64,000 nucleotides of DNA from the NCBI GenBank assembly GCA_016584495.1, contig WAID01000013.1:434001-498000 (forward strand). Reading direction: 5' to 3'. This document shows positions 32,851 to 44,651 of this stretch, one piece after another. Both the position numbers and the translations under genes were made by a program. Below the pieces are notes generated by a model. It did no database searches, was not told the origin of the DNA, and worked only from the letters and a program-made list of their open reading frames with translations. Source of the stretch: Celoporthe dispersa. Lineage: Eukaryota > Ascomycota > Sordariomycetes > Diaporthales > Cryphonectriaceae. Every line of letters begins with the position of its first letter. The stretch's first letter is position 1.

Positions 32851-35744
32851 TTAAGCCGGAGGCGCAGCTGGCGGCGATTGGGCGTTTCGTGCTTGTGCCT
32901 GGGCCTGCTGGTAGGATTGGTGGACAGATGCTGGCATACCCGGGATGGTCGGGAGCGAAATGGGCGTCTGTCTCGGGGCAGGTTGGGGCTGTGTCATGGG
33001 AGGCATTGCTCCAGGTGACGATGCCTTCGCAACATTTGGCGCTATAGGCGCCATCTGAGAAGGGGTAGGAGTTGACTGCTGCGGCTGCTGCGCAGGTTGC
33101 GATTGTTGGGTAGCTTGGTGCCGGGTTTCGGATTCTTTTGCTATGAGCGAGCCCAGGACGGCCAGGTCCTCTCGAGCCTTTGGCTCTCGCTCCAAAACAC
33201 GGCGGATGATGGACCACTCATTAGGGGCCATCTTGTGGGCATGCGGCATCAGGAAGCCCAAGGTCGGAGCAGTGGCAAAGGGCCCGAGGATGGCCTTGGC
33301 CTGTGCCTCTGCGTCCTGGTGACCCGCTGCGAACTGGGCTGGTGCCGGAGCAACGCCGGCTTGCTGGTTGGAGTGCATGTTGTGCTGCTGGCCCTGGACA
33401 CTAGAGTACGGCATAGGGGAGACACCGGGGCCGACCTGCGGCGTGGTAGGAGAAAAGGCAGGGCCGGCCATGGGAGTGCCTCGTTGAGGAAATGTCGATG
33501 GCGCCGGGCTGGGCGACGCGTTGTTTGGCATGGGTGATGGGCCCGACGAGCTGGGGTTGGTGTTCCACTCAGGGCCATGGACCTTCTTCAATGTATTCTC
33601 ATCATTTCGGAAGACGATGACGAGTAGCAGCATGTTCTCGGTCCGGCTGTTGGGAAGGTAGTTCTCCTCCAGGTTCAGGAGGAACTCGGGATGATTGCCG
33701 GTGCCCGCTGGCACTGGAATGAGGTATGTGTCCTTGACATTTCCAGTGCCCTTATCTCCAACAACGGCCCATCGCTCCTTGCTCACAAAGTAGTTGAAGA
33801 TCTTGTCAAAATCAGCCTTTCCAGCCTCTGTTGCTGGGGTGAGGCTGGTCACGACGAGATCGACCATGGAGTTCCATCGTAGGCTGCACAGGTACTCGGT
33901 GGCCGAGTTCATGGCGATGCGCCCTCCGACATTCAGCTTTCTAGGAAGAAGTGTCGTCCAGGGCAGGTTGATCGTCTTGGAAAGATTAGCTCCAGCGACA
34001 TGCTTGGCAATAGCCTGGAAGTCGGCGGTGGCAGCCATTATAAGCTGGCCTCTCCACACAACATCCGGATCAGTCTCCTCGGTGGGCGAGTAGGGAGGAG
34101 ACTCGTTGCCATCATCTTCTAGGAGTCTGTCGACGTCAGGGTCGACACCGGGTCCTTGAGACGGAACAGGTCCTGATGGCCGGCGCATCGTCGTGGCCGT
34201 GGGAGACTTGACGCTGGAGAACACCTTGTTGATATCGAAGTTACTGGTCGGTGACTGTTGCTGGGTGTCAATCTTCATCGGTTCTCCTGACGGCTTGCGG
34301 CTGTGAGATTGCTGGGCACGTGATCCACTGGCCTTGGCCGTCTGGGGGGCCTGTCGGGCCGGGAGACCAGGAGAATCAGAGCCGGCGAATCCATCGTCAA
34401 TGAGTTCGTCACCCTTGTGCGTTCGCTTGTATCGAGGTCCCGTCTGCACCTCGTCTGTGGCGATGATCGACTGGCGCACGTTACGCTCCTTGGCAGCCGC
34501 GGTCTCCTGCTGCTGCTTCTCTGTCTGCAGATCGTCCGAGGTCATCACGGCCAGCATGGGTGGAGTCAGGGAGTGGTTGAGCAGCCGGCCGATGAGCTCC
34601 TGGTTAGACTTGAGGTTGGCACCCAGGGTCCGACACTGTTTGCCGTATTCATCACGGGAAGGGTGGGAATCGTGCACCGCCCGCTCGACGGCGATGGCTA
34701 GACGCTCCGAGCGAGAGTCGTTGGAGACGCCATCAGAGGGGTTGTATCCACCCTTCTTCTCGTGTTGGTTGAGCGCGTGAAGGAGAGACTTCTGCAGCAG
34801 CTTTGCGGGCCCCTGGCGTCCATCGGCCAGCCCGGCTATGGTGTCGGGCAGGTCACTAGGGGGCTCGTAGGGCGGAGCGGCCACGGCCTGACCCTCGGAG
34901 ACCTTGCGCAGTTTGGACGGCTCCTGTGAGGGACGATCAGTCAGCCGTTGTGTCTCCGCGTGTAGCCGTCGGACCTTGACTCCGCTTACCTTGGCGGCAG
35001 TATCGGCAGAATCATGACGCTCCTTGCGCTTGGTGGCGGCGGTCTTCGTGGCAGGTAGCTTCTTCTCGGGGGCGGGGGAGGCTGAAGACTTTGTTGATTT
35101 CTGAGAGGAACGAGGCTCATCGTGAAGTTCGCTCTGGCGCTTCCTGCCCTTCTTGGGTCCTTTCTTCTGTTTCTTCTCGGCCTCCTTCTCTTCCATGTAT
35201 TCCTTGCGCCTTGTCTCCCAGATGCGCTCTCCCTTCTTTAGGCCTTCGAGCAGTGCCTTGTGATTCTGAGGCTTACACTCCTCGCAATAGTACTCAATGT
35301 CCTCGAGATCTTCGTCGAATACACTCATGCCGACGCAAACGTTGTGCTGCCACACGTGGCACTGATCGCAGGCGATCCAGGGATCGTCCGGGTCATCGGT
35401 CTCCTGGCTGGTGGCGCCGCAGACACAGCGGATGACCTCCTCCTCGTCATCCTCTGGCTCAGGCTCGGCCTGTTTCTTGCTGGCGGCCTTCTTGCCGCGG
35501 CGCTTCGGTTCGGCGGGCTGCTCGAGAGAGTCGGGAAGGCCTTTGTGCTGGCCCTTGGTGCTGCGCACCGAGCGGCGCGGTTCAGCTTCGCCTGTACTCA
35601 CCAGAGTTGGTCAGTAAGGCTTCTCTCGTCGTGGTGAAGGGAGACCATGGGAGCAGATGTGGCGCCTGGGTGGGGAGTAGGGTAGAAGGAGACTGAAGTG
35701 CTGTGCATAGGCGCCACAAGTATCATGGGGTTCTTACCAGACAT
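32851..35744 (-). CDS. BYE1: BYE1-like transcription factor (PHD finger, TFIIS-like central domain, SPOC domain)
   Basis: Three exons: 35738-35744 (only 7 nt, ATGTCTG), 34990-35591 and 32851-34923, with introns of 146 and 66 nt; the sum is 894 codons, 893 residues. The second intron is a multiple of three and lacks stops, so retention would only insert 22 residues. The C4HC3 PHD finger is complete (Cys58, Cys60, Cys77, Cys80, His85, Cys88, Cys105, Cys108), with the DxWIACDQC and WQHNVCVG signatures. A TFIIS central-type domain follows at about 245-385 (LLQKSLLHAL to RYKRTHKGDELID). A SPOC domain lies at about 493-640 (VVWRGQLIMAA to ENMLLLVIVF), and the tail is Gln/Pro-rich. Bye1 binds H3K4me3 through its PHD finger and elongating RNA polymerase II through the TFIIS-like domain. 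Without the 7-nt exon no ATG is in frame at the N-terminus. Confidence 0.93.
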
Positions 35745-36981
35745 GATGGTCTGAATGACAGCAGATTACAGGTACTGAGATGACGCGTACCCAGGAGCTG
35801 GCTGGCTGGCGACTGGGCAGCTGGTTTACTTGGGGTGACAGGGCTGCGTCACCGTGATGACTGTGATGGAGAGGCAGGAGACAAGGGTCACAGCGGCAAA
35901 GACGGGTATGCTACGAATTGAGATGCCCTCTTGGCCCAAGATCAGTCCTTCCTGCTCTTGTCTAGAAGCGCGCCTCCAGTGCTGATGACTCTGGATTGCC
36001 GTGTCCTGCTGTGTCCTGCTGTATCCTGTGGATGTTCGGTGAGGGATTGTCGCGTCGCAGATGTGACTGCAGAAGTAGGAGGGTGAATGTTGTCTGATGA
36101 GCTCCAACCTGGTCAGGTAGGGAGCTGTGGAGAGCTCTCGTGACAACCAGGAGATGCACTCTAGGGGACCAGAGAAGGCCTAGAGCTGATCGCAAAGATG
36201 TTGCGACAGTGATCCTGTAGTGCCAGCTCAACAGCACTGCCGTGTTGTTGAGGGAGACACAATGGTAGTTGGGAAGGGTTGGAGAAAGACTGTCACAAAT
36301 GTGGAGGTGGGCATGCGAGTAGATATGCTAGCACGCGCCCGGCCGGGTAGAAGGGGAGGGGCGACTCAGGGCCTGATTGGGTCTAGTCTTGTTCCCACTG
36401 GTTCTGCTTACACAGCAGTATCAGCCTGGCACTTCCTGTAAAACAGCTGCTCTATTGCGGGTGTGAAATCATCACGGGGCAGGATATGTCAATTAGGAGG
36501 ATTATTTTTACTGGTGAGACACCATGCTCATGATATATCTATACATTTTTTTTTAAATATATATATATGTATATATTTACTTGCGAAGCCGTAGAGTTCC
36601 TCTAAATCTGTTCTGTTTACTGCTTGTCAGTATGGCTGCTGCTGAAAACTGGAGGTTCCAACGTTTCGCTTGTTCTTACATAAGCACATTCCTCACTAGC
36701 TTGACGCGTTGTGCCGCCGTGCCTGGAGCTTGCTGTAACGAAGCTCCCCTGTTGCCTGCCCGTACCTACGTAACTCGCAACCACAGGTAGCCAGCCAGCC
36801 AGCCAGCATCACTGCACTGCACTGCGCACTGGTCGGTCAGACAGCCTGCCTCCCAAACATCGAGTCCCAACCCACCCAACAAGAAACCTGCCTCTCTTTC
36901 TTGACCCTCAAATAGCAGTTCACCTCGTTCCACTTCTCGCCAGCCTTTCCGTTCTGCCTGTCGATCAGGTATTCCGCCACC
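35745..36981. promoter_or_regulatory. divergent promoter region between BYE1-like and PRE9 genes
   Basis: About 1.24 kb between two divergent housekeeping genes. A TA-rich microsatellite (36556-36578) lies roughly 400 bp from the PRE9 start, and GCCAGCCAGCCAGCC tetranucleotide repeats occur near 36790-36806. No further element is assigned and no coding segment was seen. Confidence 0.45.
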
Positions 36982-38029
36982 ATGTCTCGAAGATACGACT
37001 CCCGAGTAAGTCGACGCACTTCAGCTGGAATGAAGCTGAAGATGGCACACCCTCAATCCGCCGACACGCAAGAATGCAGAGCAAACAGCTTACCATCCGC
37101 CCTAGACAACCATCTTCTCCCCTGAAGGACGCCTGTACCAGGTCGAGTACGCCCTTGAAGCCATCTCCCATGCCGGTACGGCCATTGGTATCCTGGCCAA
37201 GGATGGCATTGTACTGGCCGCCGAGCGCCGAGTCACCTCTAAGCTGCTGGAGCAGGACACCTCTGCCGAGAAGCTTTACATCCTCAACGAGTGCGTCGTT
37301 ATGGCCTTTACCCTCCTGCCTGTTCATCCCCCTCTCCCCGAACTCCCACCTCAACCCAGGCTGTCTAAAGTATAACGTCACGGCCACCGTACTGACGCAC
37401 ACCCTTCTACAACACAGCAACATGATCTGCGCCGTAGCAGGAATGAACGCCGATGCCAACATCCTCATCAACTACGCCCGCCAGGCCGCCCAGCGCTACC
37501 TCCTGACATATAACGAGGACATTCCCTGCGAGCAGCTGGTCCGGCGGTTGTGCGATCTGAAGCAGGGTTACACACAACACGGTGGTCTGCGTCCGTTCGG
37601 TGTCTCCTTCATCTACGCTGGCTGGGACCCCCAACGCCAGTTTCAGCTCTACCAGTCAAACCCGTCTGGCAACTACGGCGGCTGGAAGGCGACGAGCGTG
37701 GGTGCCAACAACGCAAGTGCATCGAGTCTGCTGAAGCAGGACTACAAGGAGGACTGCAGCCTAGATGAGGCATGTGGCATCGCTGTAAAGGTTCTGAGCA
37801 AGACGATGGACTCGACTAAGCTCAGCAGCGAGAAGCGTAGGTTGCTGCTGATCTTCCGAACTGCCTTCCCTCCCGTTCCGTGTGCTAATATCAGGGTCTA
37901 GTTGAATTCGCGACGGTGGGACAGACTGAGGACGGCAAGATCTACCACCGGCTATGGGATGCGGATGAGATCACGGCGCTGCTGAAGAAACACGATCTGG
38001 CGAAGGAGGAGGCTACCGAGGATCGATAG
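36982..38029 (+). CDS. PRE9: 20S proteasome alpha3 subunit
   Basis: Four exons: 36982-37005, 37106-37290, 37418-37836 and 37902-38029; the sum is 252 codons, 251 residues, the usual length. The N-terminal MSRRYDSR is joined across the first intron to TTIFSPEGRLYQVEYALEAI, the alpha-type signature. GTAIGILAKDGIVLAAERRV, SKLLEQDTSAEKL, LNDNMICAVAGMNADA and KQGYTQHGGLRPFGVSF are the conserved core of alpha3 (yeast Pre9, human PSMA4). The subunit sits in the outer ring of the 20S core and contributes to the gate. The third exon ends at AAGC and joins TTGAATTC (acceptor GTCTAG), giving KLEFATVGQ. The DNA just upstream of this acceptor is unusual: TAATATCAG lies 7 bp before the used AG, so a nearby alternative acceptor would shift the frame. 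Confidence 0.95.
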
Positions 38030-38303
38030 GCGGGCGCACGGCGGCAGAGGCAGCCATCACAACCGCAGAAGTCTCAGCGGAATGATGCTCATGCATAAAA
38101 CCCCCCAATGTACTAATAGACATGGATGACACCACACCAGCTACTACCTGCATTAAAATCACAAAGATGACAACAAAAACAACAACTGCCGCTCTGTTTC
38201 CTATGCACGTCCAATATCCAATCCCGGGGATTATTGTAGCTCTCGTACTGCGTATCCAGGTGCTAGCTCTATGAAGAGGTCCACAGTCAGCATTTATATC
38301 CTT

Positions 38304-39425
38304 TCAAGAAGGGAGCACGCCCAGTTCCATTCCTACATTGCTCCTCGTCCCCGTCCCTCCTTCCTCCTCATCTCGTAACCTCCCATAAAGCGGCCCGCCC
38401 ACATCATTGCTCGGTCCAGGATATGGCTCGCTGCAGTGCCAGCTGCTCAGCCTCGGCCAGTACCTCCTATAGCTCCAATACGCCACCACCGACCCCAGCA
38501 AGGACCCCGTGCAGACATCGTACACATCATGCCTGTAGTCTTGACACCGGCTGATGGCAATCATGGCCGCGCCCAGAGCAGGCGCCAGACAGAGAAGCGC
38601 CCGGGCGAGGTCACCCCTCGCGTAGACGGCCCTGGCCTGCTCGCCCTCGCCCTCCTGCACCGCCGCGCCGCCACCGCCGCCGCCAACCACGAACAGCCGC
38701 ACCTGGCCCGCGACAAACAGGCTCAGGTACCCCAGCCCCGCGAAGCTGAAGCTCGAGTGCCCGCTCGGGAAGCTCCGCCAGCCGTCGTGCAGCACGTGTG
38801 GGCGGGCCTCGGTGCACACGTCGATGCCGACGAGGGTGTTCTCGGGGGTCCCGGGCGCGGGCTTGCAGCGGGCTACCAGGTCGGGGCGCGGGCGGCCGAC
38901 GGCATTCTTGACGGTGTCGGTGAGGAAGGAGGTGAGGACTAGGGCGATCAGGAGGCCTAGGATGGTGACGTGGTGCTTGTGGCCTGAGGCGCGGGTGAGG
39001 GTGTTGATCGCGATCAGTAGAAGAAGCGGGAGGGCGCCGGCGTAGAGGACATTCCAGACTGCAGGGAGATTCATCAGCACCCACCCACCCACCGCGCAGG
39101 CGAGGAGTTCTCTTGGGCTAGGGGCTGTTTAGGGACGTACCGACTGGAACCCGCTCGTGCTCTGCATGGGGAAAGGAGATGGCCAGGTCATTGATGAAGA
39201 AGAGTCGGTGGAAAGGCTCGACGAGAAGAGCGATGAGCGTGTACGCCACTGCAAGGATCACGAAGCCAAGGTAGTCCGGCGCGTAGGACCGCTACACTCA
39301 TACAATCACCATCGTCAGCCCTGACGCTTCCCTCCAGTCGCCCGCATACGGGAGAGAGGACAGGATTGGATGGGTTGGGTTGGGGTTTGGTCGCATACCG
39401 TCCAGAATCTCGCCAGTGCCGACAT
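38304..39425 (-). CDS. PAP2-superfamily membrane phosphatase (DPP1-type lipid phosphatase)
   Basis: Three exons: 39399-39425, 39141-39291 and 38304-39058, donors GTATGC and GTACGT, sum 311 codons, 310 residues. All three phosphatidic-acid-phosphatase motifs are present: KNAVGRPRP (about 110-118), PSGH (157-160) and SR-x5-H-x3-D (Ser229, Arg230, His236, Asp240), so the active site looks complete. Five or six hydrophobic segments surround them, as in lipid phosphate phosphatases. The likely reaction is removal of phosphate from diacylglycerol pyrophosphate, phosphatidate or related lipids, in the vacuole or ER membrane. Between motifs 2 and 3 there is a Gly-rich insert (VVGGGGGGAAVQEGEGE) that is probably a soluble loop. 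The gene is convergent with PRE9 (275 bp apart). Confidence 0.9.
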
Positions 39426-40363
39426 TGTTGCTTCGTCCAGTGGAGGAACGGCCAGTCGTGTCGCCAGCACACGCAGTCACCGTCGTCGGATAGCCTTAAA
39501 TACCGTCCACAGCATCTTTGCCTCGTGGTCGTCCAACAAGCCGCTGCAAAGCTAGGACGTCACTTTCTGGTTTGTGTCCACGAGGCTGGCTCCGCTGGCG
39601 GATCCCTCTTCATTTCGAGCTAGGCCCGGTTCTGAGGCCTGTGGGGGGGGGGGTCGGTGGGGTATTGCCTAAGAGTATATCAATGCTGTGGATGTTATAT
39701 GCAAGGACTCACCTGAAAAATCCACCAACATCACCAAATCACAGCGGCGAATTTTCAAGTCTAGTGATTGAAGGACATTGTTTTCATCGTGTAAATATCC
39801 TGATTTTCTCAAAGAAACGGCGCAAGCATGCGCTCTCGACAAAGCTCATACCACACGATCCCATGCCACACGATGTCCATGCCATACCCTCTTTTTTTTC
39901 TCTTCAGAATCAGTCCTGATCCAAGGAGCAGGGCTGAATACTCGCGATAAACCCATCAGTACTGGTGCCATCCCTTCTCCGTAAACGTTTTGCCACATCG
40001 TCGCATTAACTGTGACCAATCTGCGCACTGCAAGCTTCCAAATTTCTCAAGTCTCAAAAGTGCTAGCGTTTTCCCGCCAGCCAACGCCAGCCGGGAAAAA
40101 TATCGTTTTGTACAAGTGAAAGTGAAAAAGAAACAAGGGGAAAAGAAGAAGAAAAAGGAGGGGTGGGGGCGCGTCTGTGCAGTAGCCAGTCCGCCAGCCC
40201 AGCTAAGAGTGCAGACACATCATGCCGATTTCGCACTACGAGCCTCGGTTTTCAACTGATGCTGATGTTGCTGCAAAACGTTGTGCTGGGTATAGAGTTC
40301 CATGGAGACAGTCGGAGGTATGCCCCGGCGGCTGAGACCGAACAACGTTGACGATCGTCGCAC
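39426..40363. other. spacer between the PAP2 and dynamin-like genes
   Basis: About 940 bp between two minus-strand genes; the right end is the 3' flank of the dynamin-like gene and the left end the promoter of the PAP2 gene. A-rich purine runs (40120-40165) and a G9 run (about 39644-39652) occur. No gene was seen. Confidence 0.5.
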
Positions 40364-43337
40364 TTAGAATTCGTCTTCCGCATCATCTATCTCGGCATCC
40401 CTCATGTACTGGTCCTCCTGCTGCGGCGTGGCGCTATTGTGCAACGAGCCCCTCATGACTGTCTCCTCGAGGTCCGAGAGCTCTGTGACAGCCCGCTGAA
40501 ACCGCTGCAGCTCGGCCTTGAGCTTCAGTCGTTTCTCAGCAGTAGACTGCTCCTCCTCCAGCAGAGCGACGAAGACATCCGGGTCGGTGCGCTGGGTCAG
40601 ACCCATCTTGTTCTCGAGGTACAGCTCGATGTCGGCGACAAGATCTGGGAAGAGACCGCAGGTGATCTGCATGGAAACGACATCGATGAACCTCATAGCC
40701 GCAGTAAGATAGTAGCCACGAACATGAGACGCAACATCGAGCTCATCCTTGAATGGGTCCTCGCCGAGTTTGGCTGCCTCCTTTTGGGTCTCAACCTCCT
40801 CCTTGCGGCGAGCCTCGGCCGACATCTCACTCCAGTCCTCGAGCTTCGTGGGACTGTGGTCGCCGTTGTACTGCTTCATGCGCTGGAAGTGCCGGTTACG
40901 CTTGAGCATGTTCCCCTCGTGGACGCGATGACGTGCAAACGTCTCGTCGTCCAGAGTGTAGATTTTAGTCGTTTCCATTTTGTAGTTCCGCTCGAGCTGG
41001 TGGAAGACCCGGCCGCGGTGGTCATCCAGCCATTCCCCCGTGAGCTTCTGGACGATGCTATACACTTGGCGCTTCTTCAAGTCCTGGAAGGACTGGCTGA
41101 GGGACGCATTGACTTCACGTCGCAGATGGCGCATGGTCTCATCTAGGAATTTCTGCCAAGGGGCGTTCCATGGTCGTATTGCCTCCATACAGAGACACTC
41201 GATAACATCGTATGGGATCTCGCCAGGTTTGCCAGCCTCGCGTTCCGAGCGAATTAGGCTCCGAACCTCTTCGAGTGTCTTGCTGCGGATCCTACCATTA
41301 GCAAGACCAGGAGTCGCTCTTGGAGAGTTCAGAGGGAACAAGACATTGCTCTCCTCGGTCTTCACACGGCCATTCTCCACCCGGCGTCGCTGAGTCGAGG
41401 GACCTGCGTCCGCAGTGAGATCGATGGGTCGGTAGCGTTTATTCGAGAGGCTCGGCGAGTTATTAGCTGAGTAGACACTCTCTCGATCGCTACCAGCATT
41501 GGTACCCGTATGGACAGCAAAACCCTCGGGCCTGATGCGGAAACGAGGGTAGAGGTCGACGATCCGCGCCTTGAAGCCTTCAGCGATCGCGCTCCAAGAC
41601 GCTGCAAAGGCCTTGCTCTTCAGGCGGGTCTGGACGTCAGTTGTAAACTTCAGTAAGCTCTTCCGTACTTCGTATTCTGGGTTCTGAGGCATCTCTGGGA
41701 GTCTCTTGAGCGATTCTTGAGTGCTGTGGAGCTTGGCATGAAGCTTCTGTGACAAGCTGGGGAGATTCTTGGCAAACTCCTGGGCAAGGTCCTGCGCCAA
41801 GGTCTTGACGAGTTGATCAATGCCACATCGATCGTCAAAGGGAGAGAACTCCTCTGGCCATGTTCGGTCGGCACTAGGCACTTGTCGGTTAAAAAGGCCT
41901 CTTCTGCCGCACGTTCATCGGACAGACTCGGACGCTCACGGCGAAGCTCATTGCCGTTGAGGTCGCCATCGAGGTTCACCGAAGGCGGGGCTCGAGAAGT
42001 GATGAAGTATCCCCGGCCTACCTGGTGCTGTTGTCCGGCAAGCATAGCCAGCCACTGGGCATGTCCGCCACGCGGCAGCAGATCGGCTTTTGTCATCACG
42101 CCGATTGTCCGACTCTGTGCCCTGAGCGTTCGTATCAGGGGTGAAGGTAGAGGAGGTCTCAGGATCGTGGTTCATGGGCACTGCCCACATAATGATCGCT
42201 TTCTCGTGAGAAACGTAGCTCTTCACCAGGTTCTCGACGACCTTGACCAAGAACTGGTCCTCTTCATGCTTCGCGTTTCGAAAAACACCGGGCATATCGT
42301 AGAATGACAGATCGGGCAGCTCGGGACCCTTGACTTCGATGGCCACTGTGTTGGGAGAGAACTTGGCCTCGGTGTGTCGCTCCGCCTCAGCCAGATGTTG
42401 TGCCTCAACCTCGGGGTCTTGCTCCTCGGGCGTACGTTGGTTCCAGTCTTTAGGCACATAGTTCTTGTAATTTTGGTTGTGGTTGAGGATAGCGATCTGT
42501 GCCCAGCGCACAATGTCGTCGATGGGATCTGTCTTCTGGTAGACCATCTTGAACTCCTTGACCTCCCGCTGTTGCTTTACCCAGGGTGGGAAAGGGTTCT
42601 GGTCGGTCACATCCGCCTCAGTGATGGGTTCGTTGTTGGGTGGCCGGTAGGCATAGTCCTGCTGTAGAGAGATGCGGCATCGCCATGCCGAGTCGCTGGA
42701 GAGGCGAATGTGAATTGGACAGCGGGTACAGACACCATCGCTTCGAGGAAGGATGATCTTGGAGATGGCTGACATGAGGCTTGACTTTCCAGAAGACTGA
42801 TCTCCGACCAGGATGAGCTCAGGGAGAGGAGTATCATGATGGATACCGAGCTGCTGTAGGGAGCCGAGAGTGTCGTTGAACTTCTTGAGATGCTGACCAA
42901 TATCCTTTAGATTCTTGTCGATATCGCCTGGCTCGACGTCTGCGAAGGGAATATCATCCGCACCGTCCGCTCCAATCTCCATCTTGGTCACGGGCCGAAC
43001 TTCCATCAACATACAGTCGATTTCCGTATCGGACGGAGGAGCAGGAACTGGCTGGGCTGCGGCTCGAGTATCGACCGTAGCTGAGACTTTGGTCAGGGTG
43101 TGCTAACGTCTAGGGAATTAAAGACTCCTGAGGATCGGACTGATCACACTTACGAGCACCTGACCGGCGACCACGTGGATCCTCCGGGGAGAACACTGAG
43201 CTTGAAGACGCCGAGGGCGCTGGGCGACTGGGCACGCGCGTACGGGGAGTTGTTGGGTTGTGCGGGCGTGAGTTGCCGCGACGAGGCGGCGTGACAGTGA
43301 CAGCCGCTCCAGGCTCTGGTTTGACACGCGGAGGCAT
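40364..43337 (-). CDS. dynamin-like GTPase, frame broken twice
   Basis: Exon 1 is 43154-43337 (start MPPRVKPEPGAAVTVTPPRR, a disordered Pro/Arg-rich N-terminus); exon 2 is 40364-43080 after a 73-nt intron. The GTPase domain has the P-loop GDQSSGKSS (about residue 155), the DMPG switch-II motif (about 323) and TKAD (about 388). A stalk follows, and a GED-like helical end (about 860-960) carries LEEEQSTAEKRLKLKAELQRF. This is the domain order of Mx/dynamin-type proteins that remodel membranes or organelles. A G4 run on the plus strand (42138-42141) gives one extra base and an A5 run (41891-41895) lacks one, so about 240 nt, including TKAD, lie in another frame; corrected length is exactly 967 codons. 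Because the two changes cancel, the outer parts share one frame. Cargo and organelle are not evident from the sequence. Confidence 0.85.
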
Positions 43338-44651
43338 TGTGGGATCCGCGATAGTATGAACCTGAAAGAGTAGTCAGCCTGAAGTCCTTGATCAAGTGTG
43401 GAATGGAAAGAGATGCCGACCTAGTCAGGCGGGTCGGTAACCTTGTTGACGCCTTTGCGATTGACCAGGCGCGATGCTGCTGTAGGGGACGGCGCGTACA
43501 AAACGGCCAAGAATCGTCAAACTGAGAACGCAAGGATGTAAAGATTCCAGAACACAGTTCTGTTGACAGGGTATTGCATCATCCACAGTGAACAATCATC
43601 AAAAAGTAACACTTAGCTGAGTGGGTAGTGGTCAGGACAAAAGATAAAGGATAGATGAGAGAGATGGCGAGAAAGTAGAGATGGGGGGAGAGAAATCCCC
43701 AGGGTAGCTTTCCCAAGCTTTGGAGTGTCTTATCGAAGAGAAATCCGGAAGTTGGGGCTTCTCTCCAAATGCACTCCAGAAATGTCAAGATCTGCTAAGG
43801 CCTCGCCGAGAGGAAGGGGTGCATCTTAGCAGAGGCTACTGCAAACCTGAGAAGTTGAGGTGCATGAAAGATGTGACAAGGCTGTAGAATGATGTGGCTG
43901 GATGATAAAAGCGGGGCACCAACCAGAGTCCAACATGCCTCCAGGGCAGGTTCACATCATGTGTCCCAAACAGCGCCTGTGGTTGTGAACTCAGGGATGC
44001 GGCCACCAATTTCAGCTCTTGGCTGAAGCCAAAGAGGAAGAAAAAAAGAAGAAGATGCAACAAGGAGAGAAGGAATGGAGGGCATATCCGATGGCCGTGG
44101 TGCAGTGACACCTAGCAAGAGTAAATAGTAGAATATCCATCGTTGAAGAATGCAGCAGCTAATCCAAACCGGTCAAGAGACTGGACATCAACCTGGGCCA
44201 AGCAAGCAACGTGCTTGACATCAAGCAGAAGAACTCACAAGGAAAGATACAAGAGGGGCCAAATTCTGAAGTAAATACAGGACCAAGCACAGAGGCAGCT
44301 TGGATGGCAGCATAAGCAGCTAACATCTCGTGAGGTTCTGCATGTGCTCCAGGCCTGATCCTGATGATTGAGAAGGAGGGAGGTTAGGAGGGGCAATGCC
44401 TGCCGGGCCCTTGCCACCCTCTGCAGGGGTCTCCCTCCCTTGCCTGAAGAGCGCCTTCAGGGGTCTAAAGTTGTGATGGGACAGTGACACCAGCACCACC
44501 ACACACCTCCAACTCCAACCACCATCAAGCCAGCTTGCCAGTTGCACAACAATTCCACAGCAAGCTCCTGATTTTGCCTCTCTCACCACCTCACACCCAT
44601 CGGGGCATCTTTCTGATTTTGAACCATTGCTATTCCTTGAATTGAGTCAAT
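43338..44651. promoter_or_regulatory. divergent promoter region between the dynamin-like and GMPPA-like genes
   Basis: About 1.3 kb between divergent starts. Base composition is less extreme than in the left half of the window. Only short, unconvincing frames exist on either strand. Confidence 0.45.

Noticed and set aside
40364..43337. Dynamin-like gene as a pseudogene or two genes
   Set aside because: The two one-base changes lie in homopolymers and cancel each other, and the intervening TKAD motif is intact, so a miscalled intact gene is simpler.
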